The notes: generated by a model not told the origin, from the letters alone. Positions 1 to 11,247 are shown, counted from the stretch's first letter. The stretch is 64,000 bases of DNA from Terrirhizobium terrae (GCF_030323265.1 NZ_CP104992.1:1363501-1427500); one strand, 5' to 3'. Numbers and translations are program-made.

Positions 1-1
1 C

Positions 2-1039
2 CTGCTCGGCATCCAGATCCCCTCCGCCTTCGGTGGCGAAGGCGTGACGCTGTCGGAGATTGCCGAGGTCTGCTCCATTCTGGGTCAAGCCTGCGCATCG
101 AGCGCGATGGTGTTCGCCATGCACCAGATCAAGGTTTCGAGCCTTGTCGAGCACGGCCAGGAAAGCGCCTGGCATGGCGACTTCATGCGCGAAGTCACGG
201 GCCGCCAGTTGCTGGTCGGTTCGGCAACGACCGAAGGCGGTATCGGCGGCAATATGCGCAATTCCATATGCGCCATCGAGATCGACGGTGATGTTTGCCG
301 CCTGACGAAGGACGCGACCGTCATTTCCTATGGCGCCCATGCCGACGCGATCATGGTGACATCGCGCGCCCATGCGGATGCCGCTCCCGGCGATCAGGTC
401 ATGACCGTGTTCAAACGCGGCCAGTACACTCTGGACAAGACGGTCGACTGGGACACGCTCGGCATGCGCGGCACCTGCTCCGACGGCTTTCTCTTCAAGG
501 GCGAGGCTCCGGCCGCCCAGATCTTTCCGAAACCCTTTGCCGAGATCGCGGCGCAATCGATGCTGGCGACCTCGCATCTTCTCTGGAGCGCCGTCTGGTA
601 CGGCATCGCCGCCGATGCGGTGTTGCGCGCCCAGGCCTTCGTCAGGGCCGCCGCCCGCAAGTCTGGCGGCGCGACGCCACCCGGCGCCATCCGCCTAGCC
701 GAAGCTTCGACGCTGCTGCAGCTCCTGAAGGGCAATGTTCTTTCCGGCCTCAAGGCCTACGAGGATGCCCGGTCCGATCCGGACCAGCTGTCCTCCATGG
801 CGTTTTCGATCGCCATGAACAACGTCAAGCTCGCCTCTTCCGAGATGATCCTCACCATCATCAACCAGGCGATGATCATCTGCGGCATCATGGGCTACAA
901 GAACGGCACGCCCTACAGCCTCGGCCGGCATCTGCGCGACGCCCATTCCGCCCAGCTGATGATTTCCAACGACCGCATTCTCGGCAACACGTCGACCATG
1001 CTGATGATACAGAAACCGGACACCAGCCTTCTGGGTTGA
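2..1039 (+). CDS. Acyl-CoA dehydrogenase family protein (5' end outside window)
   Basis: This is a flavin-dependent acyl-CoA dehydrogenase-like enzyme. The reading frame is open from base 2 (LLGIQIPSAFGGEG, a conserved N-terminal-domain segment), so the gene starts upstream of the window and the GTG at 44 is only an internal codon. The middle beta-domain region includes TTEGGIGGNMRNS, and the helical C-terminal domain follows. The downstream genes encode an amino acid:[carrier protein] ligase and DUF1839, a neighbourhood known in Bradyrhizobium and Agrobacterium. The substrate may therefore be an aminoacyl or acyl group on a carrier protein rather than free CoA; that is inference. The small carrier-protein gene expected in such clusters is not seen here and probably lies upstream. 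Confidence 0.85.
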   Translation: MLGIQIPSAFGGEGVTLSEIAEVCSILGQACASSAMVFAMHQIKVSSLVEHGQESAWHGDFMREVTGRQLLVGSATTEGGIGGNMRNSICAIEIDGDVCRLTKDATVISYGAHADAIMVTSRAHADAAPGDQVMTVFKRGQYTLDKTVDWDTLGMRGTCSDGFLFKGEAPAAQIFPKPFAEIAAQSMLATSHLLWSAVWYGIAADAVLRAQAFVRAAARKSGGATPPGAIRLAEASTLLQLLKGNVLSGLKAYEDARSDPDQLSSMAFSIAMNNVKLASSEMILTIINQAMIICGIMGYKNGTPYSLGRHLRDAHSAQLMISNDRILGNTSTMLMIQKPDTSLLG

Positions 1040-1048
1040 GGCCAAGCA

Positions 1049-1981
1049 ATGAACGAACGGGATAACGCCATGGATATGCAAATCTCCTTCCTCGACCGTC
1101 TGTTCGAAGCAAGGCTTCTGATCGACACAGGCGTCGACGGCCTTTACGGCCGCGGCGGCGAATTCGAAGAGGTGATCGCCGCTTTCGAAAGGCTGATCGA
1201 CCGCGTCGGCGGCGCCGATGGCGCCGAAGCCATGCGCTTTCCGCCGGGCATGAATCGCGAGTTCTTCGAAAAGAGCGGCTACATGAAGAGCTTTCCGCAG
1301 CTTGCCGGCACCGTGCATTCCTTCTGCGGCAGCGAGCTCGACCACATGAGCCTGATCAAGTGCATGGAAGTCGGCGAGGAAGACTGGACCAAGGGCCAGG
1401 AAGCCACCGACATCGTGCTGACGCCTGCCGCCTGCTACCCGCTCTACCCGACCATTGCCCGCCGCGGCAAGATTTCTGCCGAGGGCGCGCTCTACGACCT
1501 GCAGAGCTACTGCTTCCGCCACGAGCCCTCCAAGGACCCGGCCCGCCAGCAGCTGTTCCGCATGCGTGAATATGTCTGCATGGGCACCGAACAGCACGTC
1601 ACCGATTTCCGCCAGACGTGGATGGACCGCGGCGTCGAGATGATGAAGTCGGTCGGGCTGGACGTAACGATCGACATCGCCAACGACCCGTTCTTCGGCC
1701 GCGCCGGCAAGATGATGGTCAACAACCAGCGCGACCAGAATCTGAAATTCGAGCTGTTGATCCCGATCACCTCGACCACCAATCCGACCGCCTGCATGAG
1801 CTTCAACTACCACCAGGATTCATTCGGCCTGAAATGGGGCCTGAACCTGGAAGACGGCAGCGTGGCGCATACCGCCTGCGTCGGCTTCGGCCTGGAGCGC
1901 ATCGCGCTGGCGCTGTTCCACACCCATGGGCTCGACACCAAGGCCTGGCCGGCAGAGGTTCGCGCCACCCTCTGGGGCTAA
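1049..1981 (+). CDS. Amino acid--[carrier protein] ligase (class II aaRS homologue)
   Basis: This homologue of atypical seryl-tRNA synthetases lacks the tRNA-binding arm. The family activates a small amino acid with ATP and loads it onto the phosphopantetheine arm of a carrier protein, not onto tRNA. The 310-residue protein shows motif 2 (CFRHEP...RMREYV) and motif 3 ([16 protein letters not shown]). The three zinc ligands of the family are present as Cys129 (PAACYP), Glu174 (RMREYV) and Cys277 (HTACVG), close to the numbering of the characterised Bradyrhizobium enzyme. The ATG at 1049 follows a GAGG box; ATGs at 1070 and 1076 are alternatives. DUF1839 starts 4 bases after the stop. Confidence 0.92.
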   Translation: MNERDNAMDMQISFLDRLFEARLLIDTGVDGLYGRGGEFEEVIAAFERLIDRVGGADGAEAMRFPPGMNREFFEKSGYMKSFPQLAGTVHSFCGSELDHMSLIKCMEVGEEDWTKGQEATDIVLTPAACYPLYPTIARRGKISAEGALYDLQSYCFRHEPSKDPARQQLFRMREYVCMGTEQHVTDFRQTWMDRGVEMMKSVGLDVTIDIANDPFFGRAGKMMVNNQRDQNLKFELLIPITSTTNPTACMSFNYHQDSFGLKWGLNLEDGSVAHTACVGFGLERIALALFHTHGLDTKAWPAEVRATLWG

Positions 1982-1985
1982 GCCG

Positions 1986-2966
1986 ATGAAGGTCTTTCCC
2001 GCGCTCGATCCCGCAAGCTACCAGCCGCACCCGCTACATTCCGCCGAGCGGATGTGGCCGGAGACCAACTGCTATGTCGACCTGTGGATCGAGGTGCTGG
2101 CGGCGCAAGGCCTGGCGCCGGAAGCGATGCTGGGCTTCACCCTGACCCAGGATTTCGAGGGCGACCAGTTCACCTTCTTCAAGGTGCCGCTGGAGGACCT
2201 CGAAACGCTCTACGGCATCCGCGTCACCGAGCTTGCGATCTTCGACCGCCCGGAAGAGCATGTGATCGAGCAGATCGGCCGCGGCCGGCTGTCGCTGCTG
2301 GAACTCGACAGCTATTACCTGCCCGACACCCGCGGCCTGACCTACCGGACCGAACACGGCAAGACCACCGTCGCGATCAACCGGCTGGATCTCCAAGCGC
2401 GGGAACTGGATTATTTCCATAACGGTGGCTTCTTTCATCTGGCCGGTGAGGATTTCGACGGCCTGTTCCAGATGAATGCCGGGCCTGACGCCCTGCCTTT
2501 CCTGCCCTACACGGAATTTGCAAAATTCCCGACAGCCCATCCGGCCGAGAAGGATCTGCGCGAAGCCGCCTGGAAACTGCTGCGCCATCACTTCGCCCGG
2601 CGGCCGGAGGCCAATCCGATCCGTACCTTCGCGGAGGTCTTCCCGGCGCAGGTGGAGCGCGTGGCGGAGCGGGATTTCAGCTTCTTCCACAAATACGCCT
2701 TCAACACGCTGCGCCAGGTCGGCGCCAATTTCGAGCTTCTGGCGAGCCATCTCGAATGGCTGAATGGCGGGAATTTTCCCGACGCACAGGCCCGGGCGTT
2801 GAAAATCTCGGAAGTGGCGAAATCCACCCAGTTCCAGCTCGCCCGTGCGGTGACCCGCAAGAAGTTCGAGCCGCTGAAGACGGCGCTCGATCCGGCGGTG
2901 GACGCCTGGGACGCGCTGATGGCCGATCTGGCCCGGACGCTCGACCGGAAGCGCGAGGCGGCGTGA
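1986..2966 (+). CDS. DUF1839 family protein
   Basis: This 326-residue cytosolic protein belongs to the DUF1839 family, which recurs next to amino acid:[carrier protein] ligases. No signal peptide or membrane segment is visible. The ATG at 1986, four bases after the ligase stop, gives MKVFPALDPASYQ; the frame is open further upstream but would overlap the ligase. Its biochemical role is unknown to me. The tight linkage suggests that it handles the aminoacylated carrier protein or transfers its cargo, which is inference. Its stop overlaps the GTG start of the next gene (GTGA). Confidence 0.85.
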   Translation: MKVFPALDPASYQPHPLHSAERMWPETNCYVDLWIEVLAAQGLAPEAMLGFTLTQDFEGDQFTFFKVPLEDLETLYGIRVTELAIFDRPEEHVIEQIGRGRLSLLELDSYYLPDTRGLTYRTEHGKTTVAINRLDLQARELDYFHNGGFFHLAGEDFDGLFQMNAGPDALPFLPYTEFAKFPTAHPAEKDLREAAWKLLRHHFARRPEANPIRTFAEVFPAQVERVAERDFSFFHKYAFNTLRQVGANFELLASHLEWLNGGNFPDAQARALKISEVAKSTQFQLARAVTRKKFEPLKTALDPAVDAWDALMADLARTLDRKREAA

Positions 2967-5543
2967 CGACTTTGCCCCGTTTCATGGCTGGCGACCTTGT
3001 GGACGGCTGGTCGTTGCTGATGACGAAGCCCGACGCCTATGGGCTGCCCAATGACATCCCGTCCGATTGCGAGACCTTGCCGGCAATCGTGCCGGGCACC
3101 GTGGCCGCCGCGCTGGAAGCGGCAGGACACTTCGACCGCGACAACCCCGAGCCGCTGATCGACAAGGATGCCTGGTATCGGCGTTCGCTCGGTGACGTCA
3201 CGTCGGGGCAGGCGATCCTGCGCTTTGCGGGATTGGCGACGATCGCCGATGTCTTTCTCGACGAGCGGCTGATCCTGTCTTCGTCGAGCATGTTTGAAAG
3301 CCATGATGTTGATGTGGAGCTGACGGGCGAAGAGACCCTTTCCATCTGCTTTCGCGCATTGAAACCGCATCTGGAAAAGACCGCCCCCGCGCCCGCTGGC
3401 GGCCGCGGCTGATGAACAATCAGGGACTTCGTCTGATCCGCACCACGACATTGGGGTTCATGCCCGGATGGTGCCCGGAAGTGCAGGCGGTAGGGCCTTG
3501 GCGGCCGGTTTCAGTGGTGAGCGGTACAGGCCCCCTCTCCCCCTTGCGGGGGAGATGTCACCGGAGGTGACAGAGGGGGTGGATCAACGCATTCGGCGGA
3601 CGATGAGTTTGCTGCGACACCCCCTCTGCCCTGCCGGGCATCTCCCCCACAAGGGGGAGATTGGATGGGGCACGATCCCCGCTTCCATCAGCAAGCCTAG
3701 AGATTTCCGGCTTTCCGCATCACTGGCCGGAAATGGAGACGGTGTTCTCAAGATCAGCTTTGCCGCCGAGGAGCAGGGCTACGGATTTTCCCTCGTATGC
3801 GATGGCCGGGAGACGGCCTTCGGTTTTTCCGATGGGCTCTATTCGGCCGAACTGCACCTGCCTGGCATAAAGCCCTGGTGGCCGCATACCCACGGAGAGG
3901 CCGTGCTCCATGAGGTCACGCTGCGTATCGACGGCAGAGACATGCCGCTTGCCCGCACAGGCTTTCGCAGCGTCGAGGTGGATCGCGGCGCCGATGGCAA
4001 CGACTTCGCTGTTTTGGTCAACGGCGAGAAGGTCTTCTGCCGCGGCGCGGTCTGGACCTCGGCCGATATCGTCCGTCTGCCGGGCAACCGGGCGAGCTAT
4101 GAGCCGTGGCTGCGGCTGGCGAAGGAGGCGGGGATGAACATGATCCGCGTTCCGGGCATCGGCATCTATGAGAGCCGGGATTTCTTCGCGCTGTGCGACG
4201 AGATGGGTCTGCTGGTCTGGCAGGACCTGATGTTCGCCAATTTCGACTATCCGGCCGCCGACCCGGATTTCGTGATTCACGTGAAATCGGAAGTCGATCA
4301 GTTTCTGGCGAGAACATCGGCCAATCCATCGCTGGCAATCGTCTGCGGCGCCAGCGAGATCTGGCAGCAGGGCGCGATGCTGGGCCTGCCCGAACGGATC
4401 TGGAAAGGGCCGCTCTGCACCGAGATCCTGCCCGGGCTGGTGGCGGAACAGCGTCCGGACCTTCCCTATGCGGAAAATTCGCCGTCGGGCGGAGCCTTGC
4501 CATTCTATCCGAATGCCGGCGTGGCCCATTATTACGGCGTCGGCGCCTATCTGCGGCCGCTCGACGATGCGCGTCGCGCGAACATTCGCTTCGCCGCCGA
4601 GTGCCTCGCCTTCTCCAACCTGTCGGAGACCGAAACTCTGGACGGCGGAAAGTCCGGCATCCCGCGCGATGCCGGTGCCGACTGGGATTTCGAGGATGTC
4701 CGCGACCACTATCTCGGCGTTCTCTATGGCGCCGCTGCGAAGGCGCTGCGAAAGAACGATTTCGAGCGCTATCTGACACTGGCTCGCGCTGTAACAGGCG
4801 AGGTGATGGAAACCGCCTTCGCGGAATGGCGCAGGCCCGGCTCCTCATGCAATGGCGCTCTGGCATTTACCTTGCAGGATGTCATGCGAGGCCCCGGCTG
4901 GGGCGTGGTCGGCGTGGACGGCAGGCCGAAGCCCGCCTGGTTTGCACTGAAGAGAGCGTTTCGCCCGGTTCAGGTGCTGTTCGCCGATGAGGGCACGAAC
5001 GGGCTCGACGTGCATATCCTCAACGAGACTGCCGAAACCCGTGCGCTGACGCTGGAGGTTTCCTGCCTGCGTGATGGGAAAATGCCCGTCGTTTCCGGTC
5101 GACGAGATCTTGCGCTCGCGCCACGAAGCAATGAGACCATTGCCTGCACCGACCTTTTCGGCGCCTTCTTCGACACGAACTATGCTTATCGCTTCGGCCC
5201 ACCCTCCCACGATGTCGTGGTGGCTCGGCTGATCGAAGCCGATACCGGCAAGGTCATTGCCGAGGCGTTTCACTTCCCTCTCGGGCGCGACAACGCGATC
5301 CATGGGGCACAGCTCGCCGCAGGAATCGATCAGGACGCTGATGGCTGGTGGCTCGAAGTGTCGACCGACGTACTCACCCAATCGGTCAGCATTCAAGTGG
5401 AAGGCTTTCGACCTTCGGACAACTGGTTCCATCTGGCGCCGGGCGCCAGGCGTATCCGGCTTGAGCCGAACACCGAGACGACCGCTGGGCAGCCAACAGG
5501 CACCGTTCGATCACTCGCCGGCGGCAAACCCGTTATCTTCTGA
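2963..5543 (+). pseudogene. Glycoside hydrolase family 2 (beta-mannosidase-like), frame broken twice and carrying a palindromic repeat
   Basis: Together the parts read as one GH2 protein. There is an N-terminal sugar-binding domain (WSLLMTKPDAYGLPND, then after a shift [15 protein letters not shown] and GPWRPVSVV), then an immunoglobulin-like domain and a TIM barrel. The acid/base region reads GASE and the nucleophile region RFAAEC; both are diverged. The first frame stops at 3412; one extra C in the C5 run at 3384-3388 would restore it. A palindromic element then occupies about 3531-3660, and one extra base in the C5 run at 3531-3535 would join the upstream frame to the downstream one, which runs open through the element to 5543. 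With both corrections the gene is one ORF with a translated insertion of about 45 residues. As written, the longest product would start at 3468. The GTG at 2963 overlaps the DUF1839 stop. The true substrate is unknown. Confidence 0.75.
3531..3660. repeat. Composite palindromic repeat (RIME-like) inside the GH2 gene
   Basis: Several nested hairpins are visible: CTCCCCC-TTGC-GGGGGAG at 3537-3554, GTCACC-GGA-GGTGAC at 3557-3571, TGCCC-TGCC-GGGCA at 3627-3640 and CTCCCCC-ACAA-GGGGGAG at 3642-3659. The two halves are inverted relatives of each other, as in rhizobial intergenic mosaic elements (RIME). The right half (3620-3660) recurs almost exactly inside cobN at 24534-24574. The element sits in the middle of conserved GH2 sequence. 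Confidence 0.85.
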
Positions 5544-7330
5544 GCTTGACGCCTCCGCAGCGAGACGGGTTGCCATCTGCAATACGGCATCAAGGTATAT
5601 CTGCCCCGCCTCCGGTGGCGTCAGGTTGTGATCGGCTTCGGGGATGATGGTGACTGAAACGTTCTCCCACTGGGCATGAGAACGCCCGTCGCGGCCGAAA
5701 TAATAGCTGTACTGCTCAAGCCCGAGATCGCCGTCGCTGTAGAGGATGGTGAGCGGCATCCGGCGGCGATAGAGAATCTCGAAGACCTGAAGGATTTCCC
5801 GACCTTCCGGCAGAGCGAAGCGCGCGAAATGCAGCACACCGCGGGTCAGGCGTTGGCTCATCCCACCTGCGATATTCGAGATTGCCGCCGCAAGATCCAC
5901 CTGGCCGGAAAGAATGCGTTTCAACGTACCCGCGTTGAAAGCACGCCGCCCGTAATCTTCGAGACTGCGGGTGCCGTTGACGACCGCGTCATCCACCGAC
6001 CGCCCCGGCTGCCAGCGAAACACCGCCGGGTTGACGGCGACAACGCCGGCGATCCGCTCGTCCTGCAACGCGGCGCGGAAAGCCAGATAGGCACCGCTGC
6101 AGCGGCCGGAAACGCAGATGCGGCCGAAATGGCGCGATTGCAGAAAGTCCAGGGCATCGGAGACGTCAGCGATCTGGCTGTCATGGTAGAGGACCTGCGC
6201 CGGACGACTGGCGACCGGGGGCTATCGGCAACACCGGCAGTATCGAAGCGCAGCGAGACAATGCCGGAACGGGCAAGCTGCCGTGCCATGCCGACCGTGC
6301 TTCGGCCCCAGCCGGAATGCCGATCATAAGCCGAGGTGAGGAATAGCACGGCCGTGCCGTTTTGGCGTTCCTCCGAAGGCTCGCAGAGGATGCCGACGAG
6401 ATGATCCGATCCACCGAAACGAACCGGAGTTTCGACGAAACCCCGACCAGTCAACTGGCCGACCTCTGCGGCCTCCATGGGAACAGCCGGATGTGGCGCG
6501 ACAGGCAGCGCGGAGATCCAGGTGACAACCTCTTCCACCAGTGCCAGCGGCAGAACGGACGTGGTCGGATTGGCGACAAGCGCCTGATAGCCATTAAAGC
6601 CGCATTCGCTGACATCCGCGCCGATGGCACCGAGCCGCGCAGCGAACTCTCCGTCGGACGGCCGCTCGGGCCGTGACGCAACCAAGATACGGCTCGCAGG
6701 CGGCACGTCCAGCGTCATCAGGTTGATGCGGCGCAATTCGTCGGCAACGCCGGTGGGCATGATGAGCGATCCGATCGAGACGCCGGACTGGCTGCGCTGA
6801 TGGGGAGCAAGGCCAAGATTGTCGTCGACAACGCTGGACCATAGGGCAAGCTCGCGAAGATGCATGCGGCCCGACACGACCGGTGCGAGGAACGCCATTG
6901 CCTCCACTCCCTCGATCGACGCCGCAGCCTTCGCGGCGATGACGCAGCCTAGACCCTCGGCGATGATTGCGATGCGGCCGCAGCCTGAAAGGACCTTGAG
7001 TTTTTCCGCAGCGCCGACGAGGCTTTCGACCCATGTCGCAAGGCCGTTATCCCCGTCCTGAGGATCGAGCGCATCGCCCGTGCCTGGATAGTCGAAGCGG
7101 AGACTGGGAATTCCATGCCCGGCGAGCTTTTCGGCAGTGACCCGCCAGAGCTTTCGCATCGACAACTCTTCCAATCCCCACGGGCTGGCGAAAAGAACCG
7201 CAAGCCGAGCAGGCGCTTCTGCGGCGCCGGCCGGCATGAACAGACCGATCGTATCCGAAAAGGCTAATGGCTGAGCCGCCCGCTGTGGCGGGTTCCCATC
7301 AGGCATATGGGGACTTTCATGACTATTCAT
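5511..7330 (-). pseudogene. Two-domain alpha/beta hydrolase, one apparent frameshift
   Basis: The gene encodes a protein of about 606 residues with two alpha/beta-hydrolase-like halves. The first contains LRFDYPGTGDAL. The second contains SLRFDTAGVADSP and, after the break, the nucleophile region CVSGRCSGAYLAF and a late PEADHNLTP with the candidate catalytic His. The frame breaks at the G5 run 6217-6221; a sixth base restores the reading SPPVASRPAQVLYHDSQ. This is probably an assembly error rather than decay, because both sides are well conserved. It converges on the GH2 gene and overlaps it by 33 bases. The start may be the ATG at 7330 or the one at 7306, which has a better GAAAG spacing. 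Similar two-domain hydrolases accompany polysaccharide or carrier-protein genes; the function here is unknown. Confidence 0.7.
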
Positions 7331-7651
7331 TGTCGGAATCCGGCCGATGAGAATCAGCTAAATTAGACTAGCCCAAAGTCACCTGCGCCGCATTACCATC
7401 ATGGCTCGAAGTTTAATGATTGCAGCCGCATCGACCCCTGCGGCATTCAGGCGGCGACGGCGATGCGCAGGCAAAAGACGCAACCGGAACGGAGTTTCGG
7501 CTGGCATCGCATAATGTAACGCTCCAGCAGACGACGAGACGGAAACAAGGATCGAACACGGTTTGAAAATCGCTCTTCCCGCGTCTGCGGGCTTCAATCG
7601 TGTCGTGTTTGCATATAGGTCAATGCTGCAACGCAGCGCAGGGGTAAGTGA
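7331..7651. other. Intergenic region between divergent hydrolase and purU genes
   Basis: These 321 bases separate two divergently transcribed genes and must hold both promoters. I see no convincing ORF, RNA gene or strong -35/-10 pair. A weak hairpin (CCCGC-GTCT-GCGGG) lies near 7579-7591. Nothing else can be assigned. Confidence 0.4.
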
Positions 7652-8536
7652 ATGAAGAGCTATGTCTTGACCGTATCGTGCAGATCGACGCGAGGCATCG
7701 TCGCTGCCATTTCCGGCTTTCTGGCCGAGAAGGGCTGCAACATCATCGACAGCTCCCAGTTCGACGATCTCGATACCGGCAAGTTCTTCATGCGCGTCAG
7801 CTTCATTTCCGAAGAGGGCGTGGACCGTGACGCGATCATGACAGGCTTTGCCCCGGTTGCGGAAAAGTTCGGCATGGAATGGGACGTGTTCGACAGCGCC
7901 GACCGGATGAAGGTGCTGCTGATGGTGTCCCGCTTCGGTCACTGCCTGAACGACCTTCTCTATCGCTGGAAAATCGGCGCGCTGCCGATCGATATCGTCG
8001 GTGTCGTCTCCAACCATTTCGACTACCAGAAGCTCGTCGTGAACAACGACATTCCCTTCCACCACATCAAGGTGACGAAGGAGAACAAGCCGCAAGCCGA
8101 AGCACAGCTGATGGAAGTCGTGGAATCGAGCGGCACCGAGCTGGTCGTTCTCGCCCGCTACATGCAGGTTCTCTCCGACCAGCTCTGTGCCAAGATGTCG
8201 GGCAAGATCATCAACATCCACCATTCCTTCCTGCCGTCCTTCAAGGGCGCCAACCCCTACAAACAGGCCTATCAGCGGGGTGTGAAGCTGATCGGTGCGA
8301 CGGCGCATTACGTCACCGCCGATCTGGACGAAGGCCCGATCATCGAGCAGGACGTCGCCCGCATTACCCACGCCCAGTCGCCGGACGACTATGTTTCGCT
8401 GGGTCGCGACGTGGAAAGCCAGGTCCTCGCCCGCGCCATTCACGCCCATATTCATCACCGCACCTTCATCAACGGCAACCGCACGGTGGTCTTCCCGCCG
8501 AGCCCCGGATCCTACGCCTCCGAGCGTATGGGCTGA
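7652..8536 (+). CDS. purU: Formyltetrahydrofolate deformylase
   Basis: PurU hydrolyses 10-formyltetrahydrofolate to formate and tetrahydrofolate, balancing one-carbon pools. The 294-residue cytosolic protein has an N-terminal ACT domain (SYVLTVSCRSTRGIVAAISG) and a C-terminal formyltransferase-fold domain. The catalytic triad of the fold is visible as Asn188 and His190 in INIHHSFLPSF and Asp226 in ADLDEGPI. Length is typical of the family. The ATG at 7652 follows AGGGG about 8 bases upstream. It appears to be a single-gene unit. Confidence 0.95.
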   Translation: MKSYVLTVSCRSTRGIVAAISGFLAEKGCNIIDSSQFDDLDTGKFFMRVSFISEEGVDRDAIMTGFAPVAEKFGMEWDVFDSADRMKVLLMVSRFGHCLNDLLYRWKIGALPIDIVGVVSNHFDYQKLVVNNDIPFHHIKVTKENKPQAEAQLMEVVESSGTELVVLARYMQVLSDQLCAKMSGKIINIHHSFLPSFKGANPYKQAYQRGVKLIGATAHYVTADLDEGPIIEQDVARITHAQSPDDYVSLGRDVESQVLARAIHAHIHHRTFINGNRTVVFPPSPGSYASERMG

Positions 8537-8621
8537 TGAACATGCGTCAGGGCTGAAAAGCCCTATGGACGCGGCGTTATAGCGCGCTATCCTCTTTCGG
8601 GAGCTTGTCCCGGAGAGTAGG

Positions 8622-11247
8622 ATGTCAGACGCCGCGCCTGAGCCTGAAGTGCCCTATGACTCCGTCAGCAATGATGCGCTGGACCGGATCAACGAATTGC
8701 TGCGGGACCACTGGGGACTTTCCGGCCAGGTCTTTCCCGTCGGCGACGAGGACGGTACGGCTTTCCTGGTCGATAATGGCCACCTCCGCTACCTCCTGGA
8801 AGTCAGGCCGCCGCAGGACGAGGCGGAGCTTCGGCTGCAGCATGAAGCAATGCGACACATCATCCGAGATCCCGATGGTCCGGCCGTTCCCGAACCCGTG
8901 GCGACCAAGGATGGCGAAGACATCGTCACTGCACCGATCGATGGCCAGGCAAAGCTGCTGCGACTGCTGACGGCGCTTGAGGGCGACGCGCCGCCGATCT
9001 CCGGCCCATTGTCTCCGCAGGCCAGCGCCGCCCTCGGATCGCTGGTGGCAGGCCTCGAAAAAGCCTGGAAGATTTCGATGCCGCCGGCACCGGCGGCGAC
9101 CGCGAGGACGATCTGCGCAAGGCAGGCCCGCAAGCGGTGTCGCTTCTCTCCGAGGTGCACGACCAGGAGGCACGCGACATGATCGCCCGAGCCATGGTCT
9201 CGGCCCTTCGACGTGTGCACCCCTTGTCTCCGGCCTTTCGCGTCGGCCTGACCGTGCCGGATCTGGCGCTGGACAAGCTTGTCGGGGAGGGAGACGGCCT
9301 GGAATGGGCGCCGACGGGAATTTCCGATATCGGCGGCCTGTCCCGGCACTGGTATGTGGCAGCACTTGCCAAGGCCTGTGCCCGCATCCTTGGCTCCAAT
9401 GGCGTCGAAGGCGATCCATTCGCGATATTGCCGGCCGTTGCCGCTTACAATGCCCTCAACCCGCTCAATGCAGGAGAGGCGGAAGCACTGTGGCCACTGG
9501 TGATCGCTCAGCTGGCATTGCTCGCCGCAATCGCCGAGAACCGGCATGCAGTCGCGCCGCATGATGAAACCGCCGCCGAACATGCCACGGAGCGACGCGG
9601 TCTGCTTAGTGCCGCCGGTGCGGTCTCCGCCGCCTTCATGCACGCATCGATCGTGGACGCATGCGGCCTGCAACTCAATCCGCGCGAACTTGGGCAGATG
9701 CTGCCGGATATCGATGCCGACCGGATCAGGCTGGTCGACCTCGGCGTGGCGAGCCCGCTCTTCTATGACGGCAACTGGACCGATCCGGACAGCGACTGGA
9801 AGCTGCTTGCCCGCGTAGCCTGGGATACGGGCATGGGCAGCACGCGTTATGGAGAATACCGGCTCTCACGCACCGGCATAGAAGACGAGTCAGAAAAAGA
9901 GACGTTCGCGCTTCACATAGATATCTGCCTGCCGGCAGGCACGCGTGTCGTCGCACCATTTACCGGCGTCGCGAGGGTCACATCCTCGCTGTTTTCCTTG
10001 CGCGGCAAAGGCATTGCTCTCTTCATCGAAGGCTTGAGCGGCGAGGCCGCGGAAGGAACGGAGATAGAGGCTGGAGAAGCGATCGGGGTGGTGGCGGGTG
10101 AAGAGAACGCAGTCGGTGGACTGAGACTCAGGCTTTCGCGTGATCTCGATACGCCGCCACCGCTGTTCTGCCGACCGTCCGAAGCGCCGGTCTGGCGGCA
10201 TCTGGCACCATCACCGTCAGGCCTGCTCGGAATGGATTGCGATGCACCGCCGGCAAGTCCTAATCGGATAGCGAGAGCCTGGCGGGAATTCTTCTTCGAC
10301 GAGACAGGCAAAAGCCTGCTCGATGTCACTGGCAGCGCACCGCTGATCGGGCACGGCCATCCGGATGTCGCCATCGCCTCCTATCGCCAGCATCTGCTGA
10401 TTTCCACGACCCATGAAGGCCAGGCAGACATCGAAGCCTTGAAGCAGGCACTCGCCAGGATCGCACCGCCGGGTCTCGATCACGTTGTCCTTTTTGCCGA
10501 TGCGCAATCGGCCATCGCTGCAATGACAACGCTTGCCGAGGCAAAGCCCGCTGAAAAGGTCGCGGAAGACGACGATGACGAGCCGCAAGCAGACGAGACA
10601 TCTGATAATGGTGCGGTCGAACAGGAAACTGCGCCGGGTGATATGTCCACGGTGATCATCGAACCGATCCCAGGCGAGACGGAGCTTGCAGCGCGCATCG
10701 CCGCGGCCCGCGAAGGAGGAACCTCGTCGCTCTCGATGAGAGGCGAACCGGTTATGGACGGCTGGTAGATGTCATGTGGGCCGCCGAAGGTGATGGCGTG
10801 TCGTACGACTTCGTCATGGCCGGAAGCTGCGATGGCGGCGAACTAGTGGCCGTCTTCTGCACAGCGGAATTCCAAGAGCTGCTCGAGGAGCTCGCCAAGC
10901 CGGTTTCCCCGGTCGCCGTCTCGACGGCGCTGGCGGCGCTCAAGGTCTTCCTGAATGAAGGCTTGCGGGAAAATGCAGCCCTGTCTGCCCCGATCCTGTC
11001 AGATGGGCTTCGGGACATCGCAGAGCGCGCACGCGACACCGTCGGCCTGAAGGGATCCGGTCTGCTCTGGACGATGCAACTTTCGGGAGAATCACCTGAT
11101 TTGCGTGATCGCCTCAACGATGGCGCCATCCACGGCGATGCCGGACCGTCTACGCTGCTGATCGCACCGCCACTCTGCATCAGTGAGAAAAGCGTGGCGC
11201 GCTACCTCGCGCACCTGCGTCATGCGCTCGGGATTTTGTACGAATGA
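8622..11247 (+). pseudogene. APH-like / M23-like / class III aminotransferase-like fusion, degenerate and frameshifted
   Basis: Three consecutive frames join into one protein of about 875 residues with the rhizobial architecture aminoglycoside-phosphotransferase fold, M23 peptidase fold, class III aminotransferase fold. The breaks are at about 9071 (AAGATTTC, where AAGGATTTC restores KAWKDFDAAG) and about 10720 (one A missing, restoring GGNLVALDERRTGYG). All three domains look catalytically dead. The kinase DFGD region reads DIGG. The M23 ligand His in the first motif is Ala, and the HxH motif reads RLR. The aminotransferase has Ser at the PLP lysine position (VMAGSCDGGE) and an acidic linker in place of the YHG region. 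Relatives are about 970 residues, so this one is also shorter. It may be a true decaying gene or a structural pseudoenzyme. Confidence 0.6.

Noticed and set aside
3537-3659. CRISPR array or intrinsic terminator suggested by repeated hairpins
   Set aside because: There are no regularly spaced identical repeats with unique spacers, and no T tracts follow the stems. The structure fits a rhizobial palindromic element.
7379-8458. A 359-codon open frame opposite purU
   Set aside because: PurU is unmistakable on the other strand with all catalytic residues; this frame is its shadow.
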